Source of the DNA: an uncultured Clostridia bacterium | GTDB taxonomy: Bacteria > Bacillota > Clostridia > Christensenellales > CASEPJ01 | Reading direction: 5' to 3' | DNA length: 13,482 bases | Assembly (NCBI GenBank): GCA_949289715.1 | Contig: CASEPJ010000218.1 | Coordinates: forward strand, 1-13,482 | Part shown: positions 6,316 to 13,482 of the stretch, piece by piece | Position numbering within the stretch: the first letter of the stretch is position 1 | How the letters are laid out: the number at the start of each line of letters is the position of its first letter | Notes under the pieces: generated by a model | The model's input: only the letters and a program-made list of their open reading frames with translations | The model's database searches: none | Told to the model about the DNA's origin: nothing | Made by a program: the position numbers and the translations under genes

Positions 6316-7821
6316 TTATTTACTCCCGAATATTTTTAATCCTATATTGTTTTTGTCCAATTCATCCTTTAGATATAGCTCAAAGTCTTCGTTTTTAACG
6401 GTTTTTATTAAGGACAGAACGGTTTTTTCCCCATAGGAAATAAGGGAACAATTATATTTGTTTCTCGTAGGTATTCCGAGAACAAAATCGAATTTTTCCA
6501 CCGAATCTTTCATGGTTTCGGGCAGATTTACTACGCCTAAGTTACTTAAAGTGGTGGTAGTATTTTTTTCTCCTATAAGATTATAGCCCCAGCGAACCAA
6601 ATATTTTTTTATAAACAGAGGGACATATCTGCTTCCTTTTACGGAATTATTTGCAAAAGTCATTGATTTGTCGAGTTCTGTTTTTGAAGTTTTAATTTTC
6701 ATTTGTTTTTTTACTTCCGTTAAAACCGTTTTAAAGTCCATGACATTGCGGTAAGGAATATCAATAATTGCAAACATTGAAAAATTCCGCATGGTTTTGG
6801 TTTTGTAAAATTTTCTCATATTGACCGGTACTTGAATTCTGATTGACGAATCCACATTGATTTTTTTTCTTATGGACTGTCTTGATGCGAAAAACAACAG
6901 CGTTACGAAAAGTTCGGTAACGGTTGCGTTTTCTTCTTGTGCCCATCTTTTTATATCCATGGTGTTCATTTCGAAATGAAGGACTCTGCTCGGACGTATA
7001 AATGTTCTTCTGCCGTTTATCTGCAGGGCATTGGGGGAGGCTTTTTTTTCGTTTTTATCTTTAAAGGCAACGTCTGCCAAGGGGAAATCGTTGGCTTCTT
7101 CTGCTTCTTCTGGCGGAGAATTAATGTCTAAAATATCTTTTTCCGCCTTAATATTTTCCCCTAATAATTTTAAATATTCCGCTGTTAATGTTTTTAAAAA
7201 ACATATTCCTCCGGTGCCGTCCGTTAAAAGATGAAAAAATTCGCAAGAAATTCTGTTTTTATAATAAATTACCCTTAAAGAGCGGGCATTCTGTTTTGAA
7301 GTATTCATTCTCGTACAGGGCAGCCTTTTTTCTTCTTCTGCTTCGTAACGGGAATTACATGCGTCTAAATAATGAAAGAAAAAACCTTTTTTTACGGTAG
7401 TTGCAAAATACGGAAATCTTTTAATTGTACGGTTTAATGCCATTTGGAGTACGCACGGAACTATATCTTTTTTTAAATATACGGACACTCTGAAAATCAT
7501 CATCCATTCGTAATTCATAATTAAAGGATATATTTTTGCCGCATTGTCCAAAGGAAACCATACGCTATTGTCGGTTACAGAATAGAAATCGGCTATATTT
7601 TTTAGGTCTAATATATTTAAAATTTCTTGTAATGTTTTTCCGTTTATGGAATAATAAACAAACATCTGCTGAAAATCTTTTATTAATTTTATTTTGTTGT
7701 ATTTATCGGTTTTTATTTTAGATTTTAGACAAATAAAAAAATCGTCAATCTTTTTTTGATCAACTTGATTTAAGGTTTTTTTATATTCATAAAAAGAATT
7801 TATTTTACGATTTTTTTTCAT
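6316..7821 (-). CDS. condensation-fold acyltransferase, alcohol acetyltransferase-like
   Basis: This 501-residue protein belongs to the chloramphenicol-acetyltransferase/condensation superfamily, as used by alcohol O-acetyltransferases and NRPS condensation domains. The active-site motif is FHLLTDGTGG, with catalytic His197 and structural Asp201-Gly202 (HxxxDG). The domain opens with WFPLDNAAKIYPL (88-100), a hallmark of the bacterial alcohol-acetyltransferase-like group, and ends with the floor-loop element LSNLGVVNLP (425-434); VPVNMRKF (331-338) lies between. It has no carrier-protein or adenylation domain, so it is free-standing and probably moves an acyl group, perhaps acetyl from acetyl-CoA, to an unknown alcohol. 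Residues 1-85 form a lysine-rich helical extension of unknown role. The start ATG has only a weak ribosome site (GGAAT). A promoter lies just upstream and the membrane-protein gene abuts downstream. Confidence 0.82.
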   Translation of the reverse strand: MKKNRKINSFYEYKKTLNQVDQKKIDDFFICLKSKIKTDKYNKIKLIKDFQQMFVYYSINGKTLQEILNILDLKNIADFYSVTDNSVWFPLDNAAKIYPLIMNYEWMMIFRVSVYLKKDIVPCVLQMALNRTIKRFPYFATTVKKGFFFHYLDACNSRYEAEEEKRLPCTRMNTSKQNARSLRVIYYKNRISCEFFHLLTDGTGGICFLKTLTAEYLKLLGENIKAEKDILDINSPPEEAEEANDFPLADVAFKDKNEKKASPNALQINGRRTFIRPSRVLHFEMNTMDIKRWAQEENATVTELFVTLLFFASRQSIRKKINVDSSIRIQVPVNMRKFYKTKTMRNFSMFAIIDIPYRNVMDFKTVLTEVKKQMKIKTSKTELDKSMTFANNSVKGSRYVPLFIKKYLVRWGYNLIGEKNTTTTLSNLGVVNLPETMKDSVEKFDFVLGIPTRNKYNCSLISYGEKTVLSLIKTVKNEDFELYLKDELDKNNIGLKIFGSK

Positions 7822-7842
7822 ATTCCGATTCCGTCTTTTAAT

Positions 7843-7871
7843 ATTATATACACTAAAATTATAAAAGTAAA
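7843..7871 (-). promoter_or_regulatory. promoter of the acyltransferase/membrane-protein pair
   Basis: On the minus strand TTTACT (7871-7866, four of six) is followed by 17 nt and a perfect TATAAT (7848-7843). Transcription would start near 7836, giving a leader of only about 15 nt before ATG 7821, which fits the weak ribosome binding site there. Found by eye. Confidence 0.55.
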
Positions 7872-8053
7872 TTAATATTTATGTTTTTCGTAATATTTAT
7901 ATTTCATAATATTTATAATTTTTTATTTAATGTTTTTAAAATGCAATAAAAACATATTTTTACAATGCGCATAACTTATAAAATTAAAATATTTGAATTA
8001 TAAATTATTTTAATTGTTCAAATAAATATTTATTAATTATTCAAAATTTAAAT

Positions 8054-8107
8054 TTTAAAAGGAAAAAATTAAGCAATAGAAATAATAATTTTTATTTTCC
8101 TTTTAAA
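8054..8107. repeat. inverted repeat with 13-bp perfect stem
   Basis: TTTAAAAGGAAAA (8054-8066) is exactly complementary to TTTTCCTTTTAAA (8095-8107) around a 28-nt loop, and the stem extends by three more A-T pairs past a one-base bulge at 8053. The stem includes the only GG/CC pair in the area. It could be a weak structured RNA element or a protein-binding site. In such AT-rich DNA part of the match is expected by chance. Confidence 0.5.
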
Positions 8108-8238
8108 TTTTATTGTTATTTAATTTTTTCAATTAACATAATGAAATTTGTTGAGTTATTCGATTTATTGAATATTAAAATACAGTTAAATAATTCTACA
8201 TTGCCAAATCAAATATTTAATGAATGTCATATCATTGC

Positions 8239-8252
8239 TTGTTTATAAACAA
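8239..8252. promoter_or_regulatory. perfect 14-bp palindrome, operator-like
   Basis: TTGTTTATAAACAA is its own reverse complement. It lies about 50 nt upstream of the transporter gene's -35 box. Size and symmetry fit a dimeric regulator's binding site, but no regulator gene is in the window and I see no second exact copy. Confidence 0.4.
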
Positions 8253-8303
8253 ACGCAAATAATAAATTATTTATATGCTGCGTTAAATTATTACCGTGCA
8301 TAT

Positions 8304-8332
8304 TTGATTTAAATTACGTTTTATGATATAAT
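8304..8332 (+). promoter_or_regulatory. transporter promoter with extended -10
   Basis: TTGATT (8304-8309, four of six) is followed by 17 nt and a perfect TATAAT (8327-8332), with TG at 8324-8325 giving an extended -10. Transcription would start near 8339, about 19 nt before ATG 8358, with CGGAG (8343-8347) as the ribosome binding site. Confidence 0.7.
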
Positions 8333-8357
8333 TTTTCTCATTCGGAGAATTATTATA

Positions 8358-9305
8358 ATGGAAATAAAGACAAAAAATATTTATGCATATTGCTGTGCGG
8401 TATTTACCGTTTGCATATGGGGTACGACTTTTATATCCACAAAAATTCTGTTAAATAATTTTTCGCCTGTGGAAATTATGTTTTACAGGTTTTTATTGGC
8501 AGCCGTCATATTGTTTTTAATGCGGCCGAAAATATTGAAATGCAAAAGCACAGGGGAGGAGCTTTTATTTGTTTTTGCAGGTCTATTAGGGATTGCGTTA
8601 TATCAGTTATGTGAAAATACGGCATTGAGTTTTACTTATGCTTCTAACGTGTCATTTATAACCACGCTTGCACCGTTTTTCACAACAGTTTTTTCAATGA
8701 TTTTTTTAAAATCGGAAAAAGCGGGAATTAAATTTTATTTAGGCTTCGTGATTGCAATTTCAGGTGTGTTTTTAATTTCTTTTAACGGGGTGAGTAATTT
8801 TAAACTTAATCCCGCAGGAGATTTACTTGCAATGCTTGCGGCGGTTTTATGGGGCGGCTATTCGGTTATAATAAAAAAAATTTCCGCATTGGGATACAAT
8901 ATAATTCAAACAACGGCAAAAATATTTTTTTATGCCTTGTTATTTATAATTCCCGAATTGTTTATATTTAAAAGTTCTTTGAATTTAAATGCCTTTTTAA
9001 ATCCGGAGATTATATTCAATATTTTGTTTCTTGGGGTTTTGGCCTCTGCCGTTTGTTTTGTAACTTGGAATTATTCCGTAAAGCAATTAGGGGCATTGAA
9101 AACTTCCGCATTTATTTATCTGTTACCCGTCATTACCGTTATAACTTCATTTTTTATTTTAAAGGAAAAAATTACATGGTTGACGGCTCTCGGTATGGCA
9201 TTAACGGTTTGTGGCCTGTTTATTTCTCAATTCGTTAAAAAAATTAAAATAATAAAAATAGAGAAAGAAGATAAAAAAACACAAAATGCCGACTTGCCAA
9301 ATTAA
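8358..9305 (+). CDS. EamA/DMT-family transporter
   Basis: This 315-residue inner-membrane protein has the ten-helix, two-repeat layout of the drug/metabolite transporter (EamA, DUF6) family. Repeat one covers about residues 10-140 and opens with VCIWGTTFISTK; repeat two covers about 155-290 and opens with AAVLWGGYSVIIKK. The paired W-G motifs at the start of each repeat and the LxExxT-like end (FILKEKITW, about 266-274) are typical. The C-terminal tail (about 291-315) is lysine- and aspartate-rich and cytoplasmic. Members export amino acids, metabolites or drugs; the substrate cannot be predicted. The ATG has CGGAG 10 nt upstream, slightly long, and a promoter at 8304-8332. It is probably monocistronic, as another candidate promoter follows it. 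Confidence 0.87.
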   Translation: MEIKTKNIYAYCCAVFTVCIWGTTFISTKILLNNFSPVEIMFYRFLLAAVILFLMRPKILKCKSTGEELLFVFAGLLGIALYQLCENTALSFTYASNVSFITTLAPFFTTVFSMIFLKSEKAGIKFYLGFVIAISGVFLISFNGVSNFKLNPAGDLLAMLAAVLWGGYSVIIKKISALGYNIIQTTAKIFFYALLFIIPELFIFKSSLNLNAFLNPEIIFNILFLGVLASAVCFVTWNYSVKQLGALKTSAFIYLLPVITVITSFFILKEKITWLTALGMALTVCGLFISQFVKKIKIIKIEKEDKKTQNADLPN

Positions 9306-9334
9306 TTGCATAATGAAGGTATTTATGATAAAAT
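9306..9334 (+). promoter_or_regulatory. possible promoter for nadE
   Basis: TAAAAT (9329-9334, five of six) with TG at 9326-9327 forms an extended -10. TTGCAT (9306-9311) 17 nt upstream matches only three of six positions. Transcription would start near 9341, about 80 nt before ATG 9422. The extended -10 carries most of the support. Confidence 0.4.
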
Positions 9335-9421
9335 AATATATTACATAATATTTTAAGTTAAATATAAATCATTTTTGTAATTGTAAAATATATTGATAAA
9401 CAATAAGTTCGAGGTAATTTT

Positions 9422-11365
9422 ATGAATAATGCAAATGCAATGAAATACGGTTTTATTAAGGTTGCTGCGGCAACTCCGGTAATCAACGTGGCAGATTGTT
9501 ATGAAAATGCTGAAAATATAATATCCGATATACACGAAGCGGAAAAAAATAAAGTTAAGTTAGTGGTTTTTCCCGAGCTTTGCATTACGGGATATACCAT
9601 AGGAGATTTGGTTTATTCGCCTCATTTGCTTGATAATGCGCTAATTGCTTTAAACAAAATTGCCGATGCAACAAAAGGGTTGGATATTTTGGTTTTTGTG
9701 GGACTGCCTTATGTTTGCAATTCATTGATTTATAATGTTGCGGCAGCCGTTTATAACGGTAAAGTGCTTGGTTTTGTACCGAAAACTTTTTTGCCTAACT
9801 ATAACGAGTTTTACGAAAAAAGGCATTTTGCTCAAGCGGCGGATGAAAATATTTATGTTAAATTCAACGGATATGAAGTTCCGTTCGGCAAAAAAATTAT
9901 TTTTAACAGCGGAGTATATAAAAACTTTGCCGTTTGTGCCGAAATCTGCGAGGATTTATGGGTAGCTACGCCTCCATCCGTTTCTCATTCGTTAAACGGG
10001 GCTATAATAACGGCTAATTTATCGTGCTCGAACGAAACTATAGGCAAAGCCGATTACAGAAAAACGGTAGTAAGCGCTCAATCGGGTGCAAATATTTCCG
10101 CTTATATATATGCTTGCTCCGGTTACGGCGAATCTACTACCGACCTTGTTTTTTCCGGACATAATTTGATAGCGGAAAACGGCAAAATTCTTGAAGAAAG
10201 CGAATTGTTCGAAAACAAAATGATAATTGCTGATGTGGATGTTGATTTTCTTTCAAGCGAAAGAGCGAAGTATTATAATTACGATTATAAAAAGGAGAGC
10301 GGATATTTGCATGTGGTTTTTGACAATATCGACGATAAAAGTTACTTGGACAGGAATTTTTCCAAAACTCCTTTTGTACCTGACGATAAAAACGAATTGG
10401 TAAGCAGAGCATCTCTTATAATTCGTATGCAAGCGGAAGGACTGCGTAAAAGAATGGAAGCATCTAAATCAAAAACTGCGGTCATCGGTTTGTCCGGCGG
10501 ATTGGATTCGACTTTGGCGCTTATTGTTTCGGTAAAAGCGTTTGAAATTGCAGGTATTGATAGAAAAAACATAATTGCCGTTACAATGCCATGTTTCGGA
10601 ACTACCGACAGAACATTAAACAATGCCTTAAAATTGGCACAAGCTTACGGCGTAACTATAAAGACGGTTAATATTGCAGCAGCGGTAACACAGCATTTTA
10701 AAGATATTGCTCATTCGCAAAAAGTACACGACGTAACTTATGAAAACGCTCAGGCAAGAGAGCGCACTCAAGTTCTTATGGATATTGCCAATTCAAACGA
10801 AGGAATAGTAGTAGGAACGGGCGACCTTTCGGAAACGGCTTTAGGGTGGTCGACTTATAACGGCGACCATATGTCTATGTACGGAGTTAATTGTTCTGTA
10901 CCTAAAACGCTTGTAAGGCATTTGGTGAATTATGTAGCCGAACATTCGAAATCAGATTTAAAAAACATTTTAAAAGATATTTTGGATACCCCGGTAAGTC
11001 CTGAATTACTGCCTCCGAACAAAAACGAAATTACTCAAAAGACAGAGGATATAGTCGGTCCTTATGAATTGCACGATTTCTTTTTGTATTATTTTGTAAG
11101 GATGAATTATTCGCCCGAAAAAATATTTTTTATAGCCGAAAAAACTTTTAAAGATGTATATGACGGTAATATTATTTTAAAATGGCTGAAAAAATTTTTT
11201 GTGAGATTTTTCACCCAGCAGTTCAAACGTTCCTGTATTCCGGACGGAGTAAAAGTAGGGTCGGTAGCTTTATCTCCCAGAGGTGATTGGAGAATGCCAT
11301 CCGACGCTTCGGTTAATATATGGCTTAAAAGCATTGACGATTTAGTCGATACACAAAAAGATTAA
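9422..11365 (+). CDS. nadE: glutamine-dependent NAD+ synthetase
   Basis: This 647-residue cytoplasmic enzyme makes NAD+ from nicotinic acid adenine dinucleotide, ATP and glutamine, the last step of NAD biosynthesis. The N-terminal nitrilase-type glutaminase domain (about 10-275) carries the Glu-Lys-Cys triad: Glu52 in FPELCITGY, Lys121 in VPKTFLP and Cys176 in CAEICEDLW, the same numbers as in the well-studied mycobacterial enzyme. The synthetase domain (about 325-640) has the PP-loop SGGLDST (358-364), the GTGDLSE segment (465-471) and the GDHMSMYG segment (481-488). The C-terminus KVGSVALSPRGDWRMPSDAS is typical of the long bacterial type. All key residues are present, so it should be active and use glutamine rather than free ammonia. 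GAGGT (9411-9415) precedes the ATG by 6 nt. The secreted-protein gene follows after 12 nt. Confidence 0.96.
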   Translation: MNNANAMKYGFIKVAAATPVINVADCYENAENIISDIHEAEKNKVKLVVFPELCITGYTIGDLVYSPHLLDNALIALNKIADATKGLDILVFVGLPYVCNSLIYNVAAAVYNGKVLGFVPKTFLPNYNEFYEKRHFAQAADENIYVKFNGYEVPFGKKIIFNSGVYKNFAVCAEICEDLWVATPPSVSHSLNGAIITANLSCSNETIGKADYRKTVVSAQSGANISAYIYACSGYGESTTDLVFSGHNLIAENGKILEESELFENKMIIADVDVDFLSSERAKYYNYDYKKESGYLHVVFDNIDDKSYLDRNFSKTPFVPDDKNELVSRASLIIRMQAEGLRKRMEASKSKTAVIGLSGGLDSTLALIVSVKAFEIAGIDRKNIIAVTMPCFGTTDRTLNNALKLAQAYGVTIKTVNIAAAVTQHFKDIAHSQKVHDVTYENAQARERTQVLMDIANSNEGIVVGTGDLSETALGWSTYNGDHMSMYGVNCSVPKTLVRHLVNYVAEHSKSDLKNILKDILDTPVSPELLPPNKNEITQKTEDIVGPYELHDFFLYYFVRMNYSPEKIFFIAEKTFKDVYDGNIILKWLKKFFVRFFTQQFKRSCIPDGVKVGSVALSPRGDWRMPSDASVNIWLKSIDDLVDTQKD

Positions 11366-11377
11366 AAAGGTGATATA

Positions 11378-13482
11378 ATGAAAACTCAACGCATTATAGC
11401 CGTAATATTGATTTCGGTTATTGTATTATCAAGTATTTTATGTCTGCCCGTTGCTTTTGCGGACAAAACGGAAATTGCCGAACTTTTCGATGAAAAAAAT
11501 TCAGCAATTTATAAAAATACCATTAATTCCCTTAACGATAGACTTTTAAATTACGGATATGCCAGAACATCTTACGATTTAGAAGATGGGTCTTATGTGA
11601 ACGAAGGTATGTTTGTTAGAGATTCTTCCGTGCAGGCATTGGCGCATATTTCATTAAGAGAATTCGATAATGCAAGGAAAATTTTGGGGTATATTGCCGG
11701 GGTTCATGCAACTTATTTCAATACCGTTCGTGCATCGAGATGTTTATCCGAATTGGAAAATATCCCAGATTATACGATAACTTTTAGCGGAAACCAAGAA
11801 AACGAAGATATTTTTAGTAAAAATTCATCATCGCTTTATCCTTTAATAACTATTGAAAACAAATGCGAAGCATCGCAGGAAATAATTATACCGGAAAATT
11901 CATCAATTATAACTACACAAAACGAATCGTATATATATAGAACATTAACCGGATTGAAAGTGTTTATGTCGTCTTCTATGACGGAAGGTACGGTTTATTT
12001 TTCTTTATATAAAGGAAAGGATTTTTCCGATAGACAGCTTATAGGAAAAATCGAAATGGCATCTTCCGATATTTCAAATGAAGGGGAATGGCTTACGCTG
12101 ATTTTCGGTTTGCCTTACGAAGCTTTGATTGAAGACGGCAATTTTTATTTAAATGTGAGAGTAGAGGTAAAAAAAGATACCGAAACCGACGATGCAATTT
12201 TGGATACGGACGAGGAGGAAGAAAGCGAAGATTTCGGCAGTATTGTGTGGTACGGCATGATGGACGAAAATCCGAAATCGGAAAGCATTTTAAGTTATTA
12301 CGAAGAAAAAATTTACAAAGACGAAAATCCGACTCCTGTAATTTTGACCGATAGCAATTATTCGAAAGTCAAAGGGGTTGCGTCTTATGTAGGTTTGGTA
12401 TCGGATATTCATCCTTTGGACGACAGAGAGCAGACCGAAACTTCCTTCGTATATATTTACGCTTGGTTAAAGTTTGCAGAATCGGCTCCTTATAATCCCG
12501 ACAACGATGACTTTATAAAAAGAAGTTATCCTTTGGTTAAAAAATTTGCAGATTATTTTTTTACAACCGATTATTTAAAATACGGCGGAACTTATTATAA
12601 CGAAGAGCTTAAATTATTGTTAAATCCAAATCTCGAACATACCCGTGTCGACGCTAAAGAAGGACTATTTACTTCCGTAGGCGGAACAGGCATGTGGGAG
12701 GCATATGACCTATTAACAAATGTATTTGCTTCGCAGGCGCTGTATATGCTTTCCGAATACGCAAAATCACAGGATGAAGATCCCGAATATTACCAACTTT
12801 GTTTACAAAGGGCAGAAAATATTAAAGAGGGCATAAACGAAAATTTAACGGTTGTATTTGACAATAAAAAAATTTATGCGGAATTGATTTCGGCTAATAG
12901 GTATCATAATAAAGATGACGATTATCTTCTCGAAGGGTTATCTTATATCAATTATGCTCCTATAGGTGCTAATTGGTACGGTATCGACGACGATATTATG
13001 AAAAATACTATTTCAAAATATCAGGAATATGCGTATGTGGAATTTACCTGTAATCCGGAAAATCCCTGTTACGACGCCACAAAAAAATATTATTTGCCTT
13101 CTCAAGTGTTTTATATAAATAATTCTTATTATGATACCGGCGTGGTTTCGGGAACTACTGTAGGTAAATTAAGCGGGACTCATGTAAGCGGCAGACTTAT
13201 CTCTTGGGTAATAATGGCATGCGAAAGATACGGCGATTATACTCAAATGGCTAATTTGTTTTTATATATCGGCAAACATTCCTATAAAGGCTATTATCCG
13301 GAGACATGGCAGCCAAACGATGCTATGAGCGATATGGCAAATCAGATTATGGCAAGCTGGATGGTATATGCTGTAAGCGAAACGTTTTTCGCTTCGGATA
13401 CGGTGTCCGTTGTATTTGTATCCAATGACGCAACGGGAACTCCTCCTTTTACTAAACAGCTTATTATCAATTCTAAATTTAT
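11378..13482 (+). CDS. secreted (alpha/alpha)6-barrel glycosidase-like protein (3' end outside window)
   Basis: The frame is open for 701 codons and runs off the window. Residues 1-28 are a clear signal peptide (basic MKTQR, hydrophobic core, cleavage after AFA). Two parts then resemble a six-hairpin glycosidase barrel: EGMFVRDSSVQALAHI (76-91), much like the xVRDS motif after the first hairpin in GH15/GH63/GH78-type enzymes, and later hairpins such as FVYIYAWLKFAE (357-368), GMWEAYDLLTNVFASQALYML (438-458), and YYPETWQPNDAM (639-650), where Glu642 is a candidate catalytic acid. Between them, about 130-270, lies a beta-rich stretch like a carbohydrate-binding sandwich, then an acidic linker (DTDEEEESED). 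The substrate is unknown; catalysis is unproven. AAGGTG (11367-11372) serves ATG 11378, 12 nt after nadE. Confidence 0.72.
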   Translation, partial: MKTQRIIAVILISVIVLSSILCLPVAFADKTEIAELFDEKNSAIYKNTINSLNDRLLNYGYARTSYDLEDGSYVNEGMFVRDSSVQALAHISLREFDNARKILGYIAGVHATYFNTVRASRCLSELENIPDYTITFSGNQENEDIFSKNSSSLYPLITIENKCEASQEIIIPENSSIITTQNESYIYRTLTGLKVFMSSSMTEGTVYFSLYKGKDFSDRQLIGKIEMASSDISNEGEWLTLIFGLPYEALIEDGNFYLNVRVEVKKDTETDDAILDTDEEEESEDFGSIVWYGMMDENPKSESILSYYEEKIYKDENPTPVILTDSNYSKVKGVASYVGLVSDIHPLDDREQTETSFVYIYAWLKFAESAPYNPDNDDFIKRSYPLVKKFADYFFTTDYLKYGGTYYNEELKLLLNPNLEHTRVDAKEGLFTSVGGTGMWEAYDLLTNVFASQALYMLSEYAKSQDEDPEYYQLCLQRAENIKEGINENLTVVFDNKKIYAELISANRYHNKDDDYLLEGLSYINYAPIGANWYGIDDDIMKNTISKYQEYAYVEFTCNPENPCYDATKKYYLPSQVFYINNSYYDTGVVSGTTVGKLSGTHVSGRLISWVIMACERYGDYTQMANLFLYIGKHSYKGYYPETWQPNDAMSDMANQIMASWMVYAVSETFFASDTVSVVFVSNDATGTPPFTKQLIINSKF

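Larger units (their letters stand above)
7822..8357. other. 536-bp extremely AT-rich divergent intergenic region
   Basis: This stretch separates the leftward acyltransferase operon from the rightward transporter gene. It holds the two outward promoters (7843-7871 and 8304-8332), a long hairpin (8054-8107) and a 14-bp palindrome (8239-8252). A plus-strand frame is open from 7997 to 8248, but its only ATG (8141) gives 35 codons without a ribosome binding site, so I do not call a gene. No tRNA, riboswitch or repeat array is recognised. The length is far beyond what two promoters need. Confidence 0.6.

Noticed and set aside
6316..7821. Reading the condensation-fold protein as part of a nonribosomal peptide cluster
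   Set aside because: There is no adenylation, carrier or thioesterase domain nearby, and the WFPLDNAAKIYP opening fits the free-standing alcohol-acetyltransferase-like group.
1..13482. CRISPR arrays, tRNA or rRNA genes, insertion sequences, phage genes or toxin-antitoxin pairs
   Set aside because: Reading both strands I found no regularly spaced repeats, no cloverleaf-like segment with a T-loop GTTCRA pattern, and no transposase, integrase or toxin family.

Overview
The window comes from an AT-rich (visibly about one third G+C) Gram-positive-type anaerobe, most likely a Clostridia-like member of the Bacillota. The grounds are strong purine-rich Shine-Dalgarno sites, three well-supported TTG starts, extended -10 sigma-A-type promoters, and a family mix (DUF554 membrane protein, YbaK-like deacylase, glutamine-dependent NAD synthetase, condensation-fold acyltransferase paired with a small membrane protein) that I associate with gut Clostridia. 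The lineage is inference. There is no tRNA, rRNA, CRISPR array, transposase or phage gene.

Layout, left to right. (1) 1-1305, plus strand: the 3' part of a prolyl-oligopeptidase-like alpha/beta hydrolase, then an HD-domain hydrolase 18 nt downstream. (2) 1337-2077: a DUF554 membrane protein behind its own good promoter, probably starting at TTG 1406. (3) 2327-5523: a tight five-gene plus-strand operon of a HAD phosphatase, a metallo-beta-lactamase-fold hydrolase, a YbaK-type aminoacyl-tRNA deacylase, an undescribed charged 58-residue protein (4391-4567), and a membrane-anchored alpha/beta hydrolase. (4) 5695-7871, minus strand: a promoter, a condensation-fold acyltransferase of the alcohol-acetyltransferase type, a six-helix membrane protein whose ATG abuts the acyltransferase stop, and a hairpin terminator. 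(5) 7822-8357: a 536-bp, extremely AT-rich divergent intergenic region with a 13-bp-stem hairpin, a perfect 14-bp palindrome and two promoters. (6) 8358-9305: an EamA/DMT-type transporter. (7) 9422 to the end: glutamine-hydrolysing NAD+ synthetase followed, 12 nt later, by a large secreted (alpha/alpha)6-barrel glycosidase-like protein that runs off the window.

Most genes are housekeeping or metabolite-repair enzymes. Three parts deserve attention: the acyltransferase/membrane-protein pair, which probably acylates an unknown alcohol, lipid or glycan at the membrane; the secreted barrel protein, which has a beta-rich domain and an acidic linker inserted after its first helical hairpins and is apparently co-transcribed with nadE; and the 58-residue protein embedded in the operon. 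No single feature proves a new defence or mobile system, and I do not claim one.
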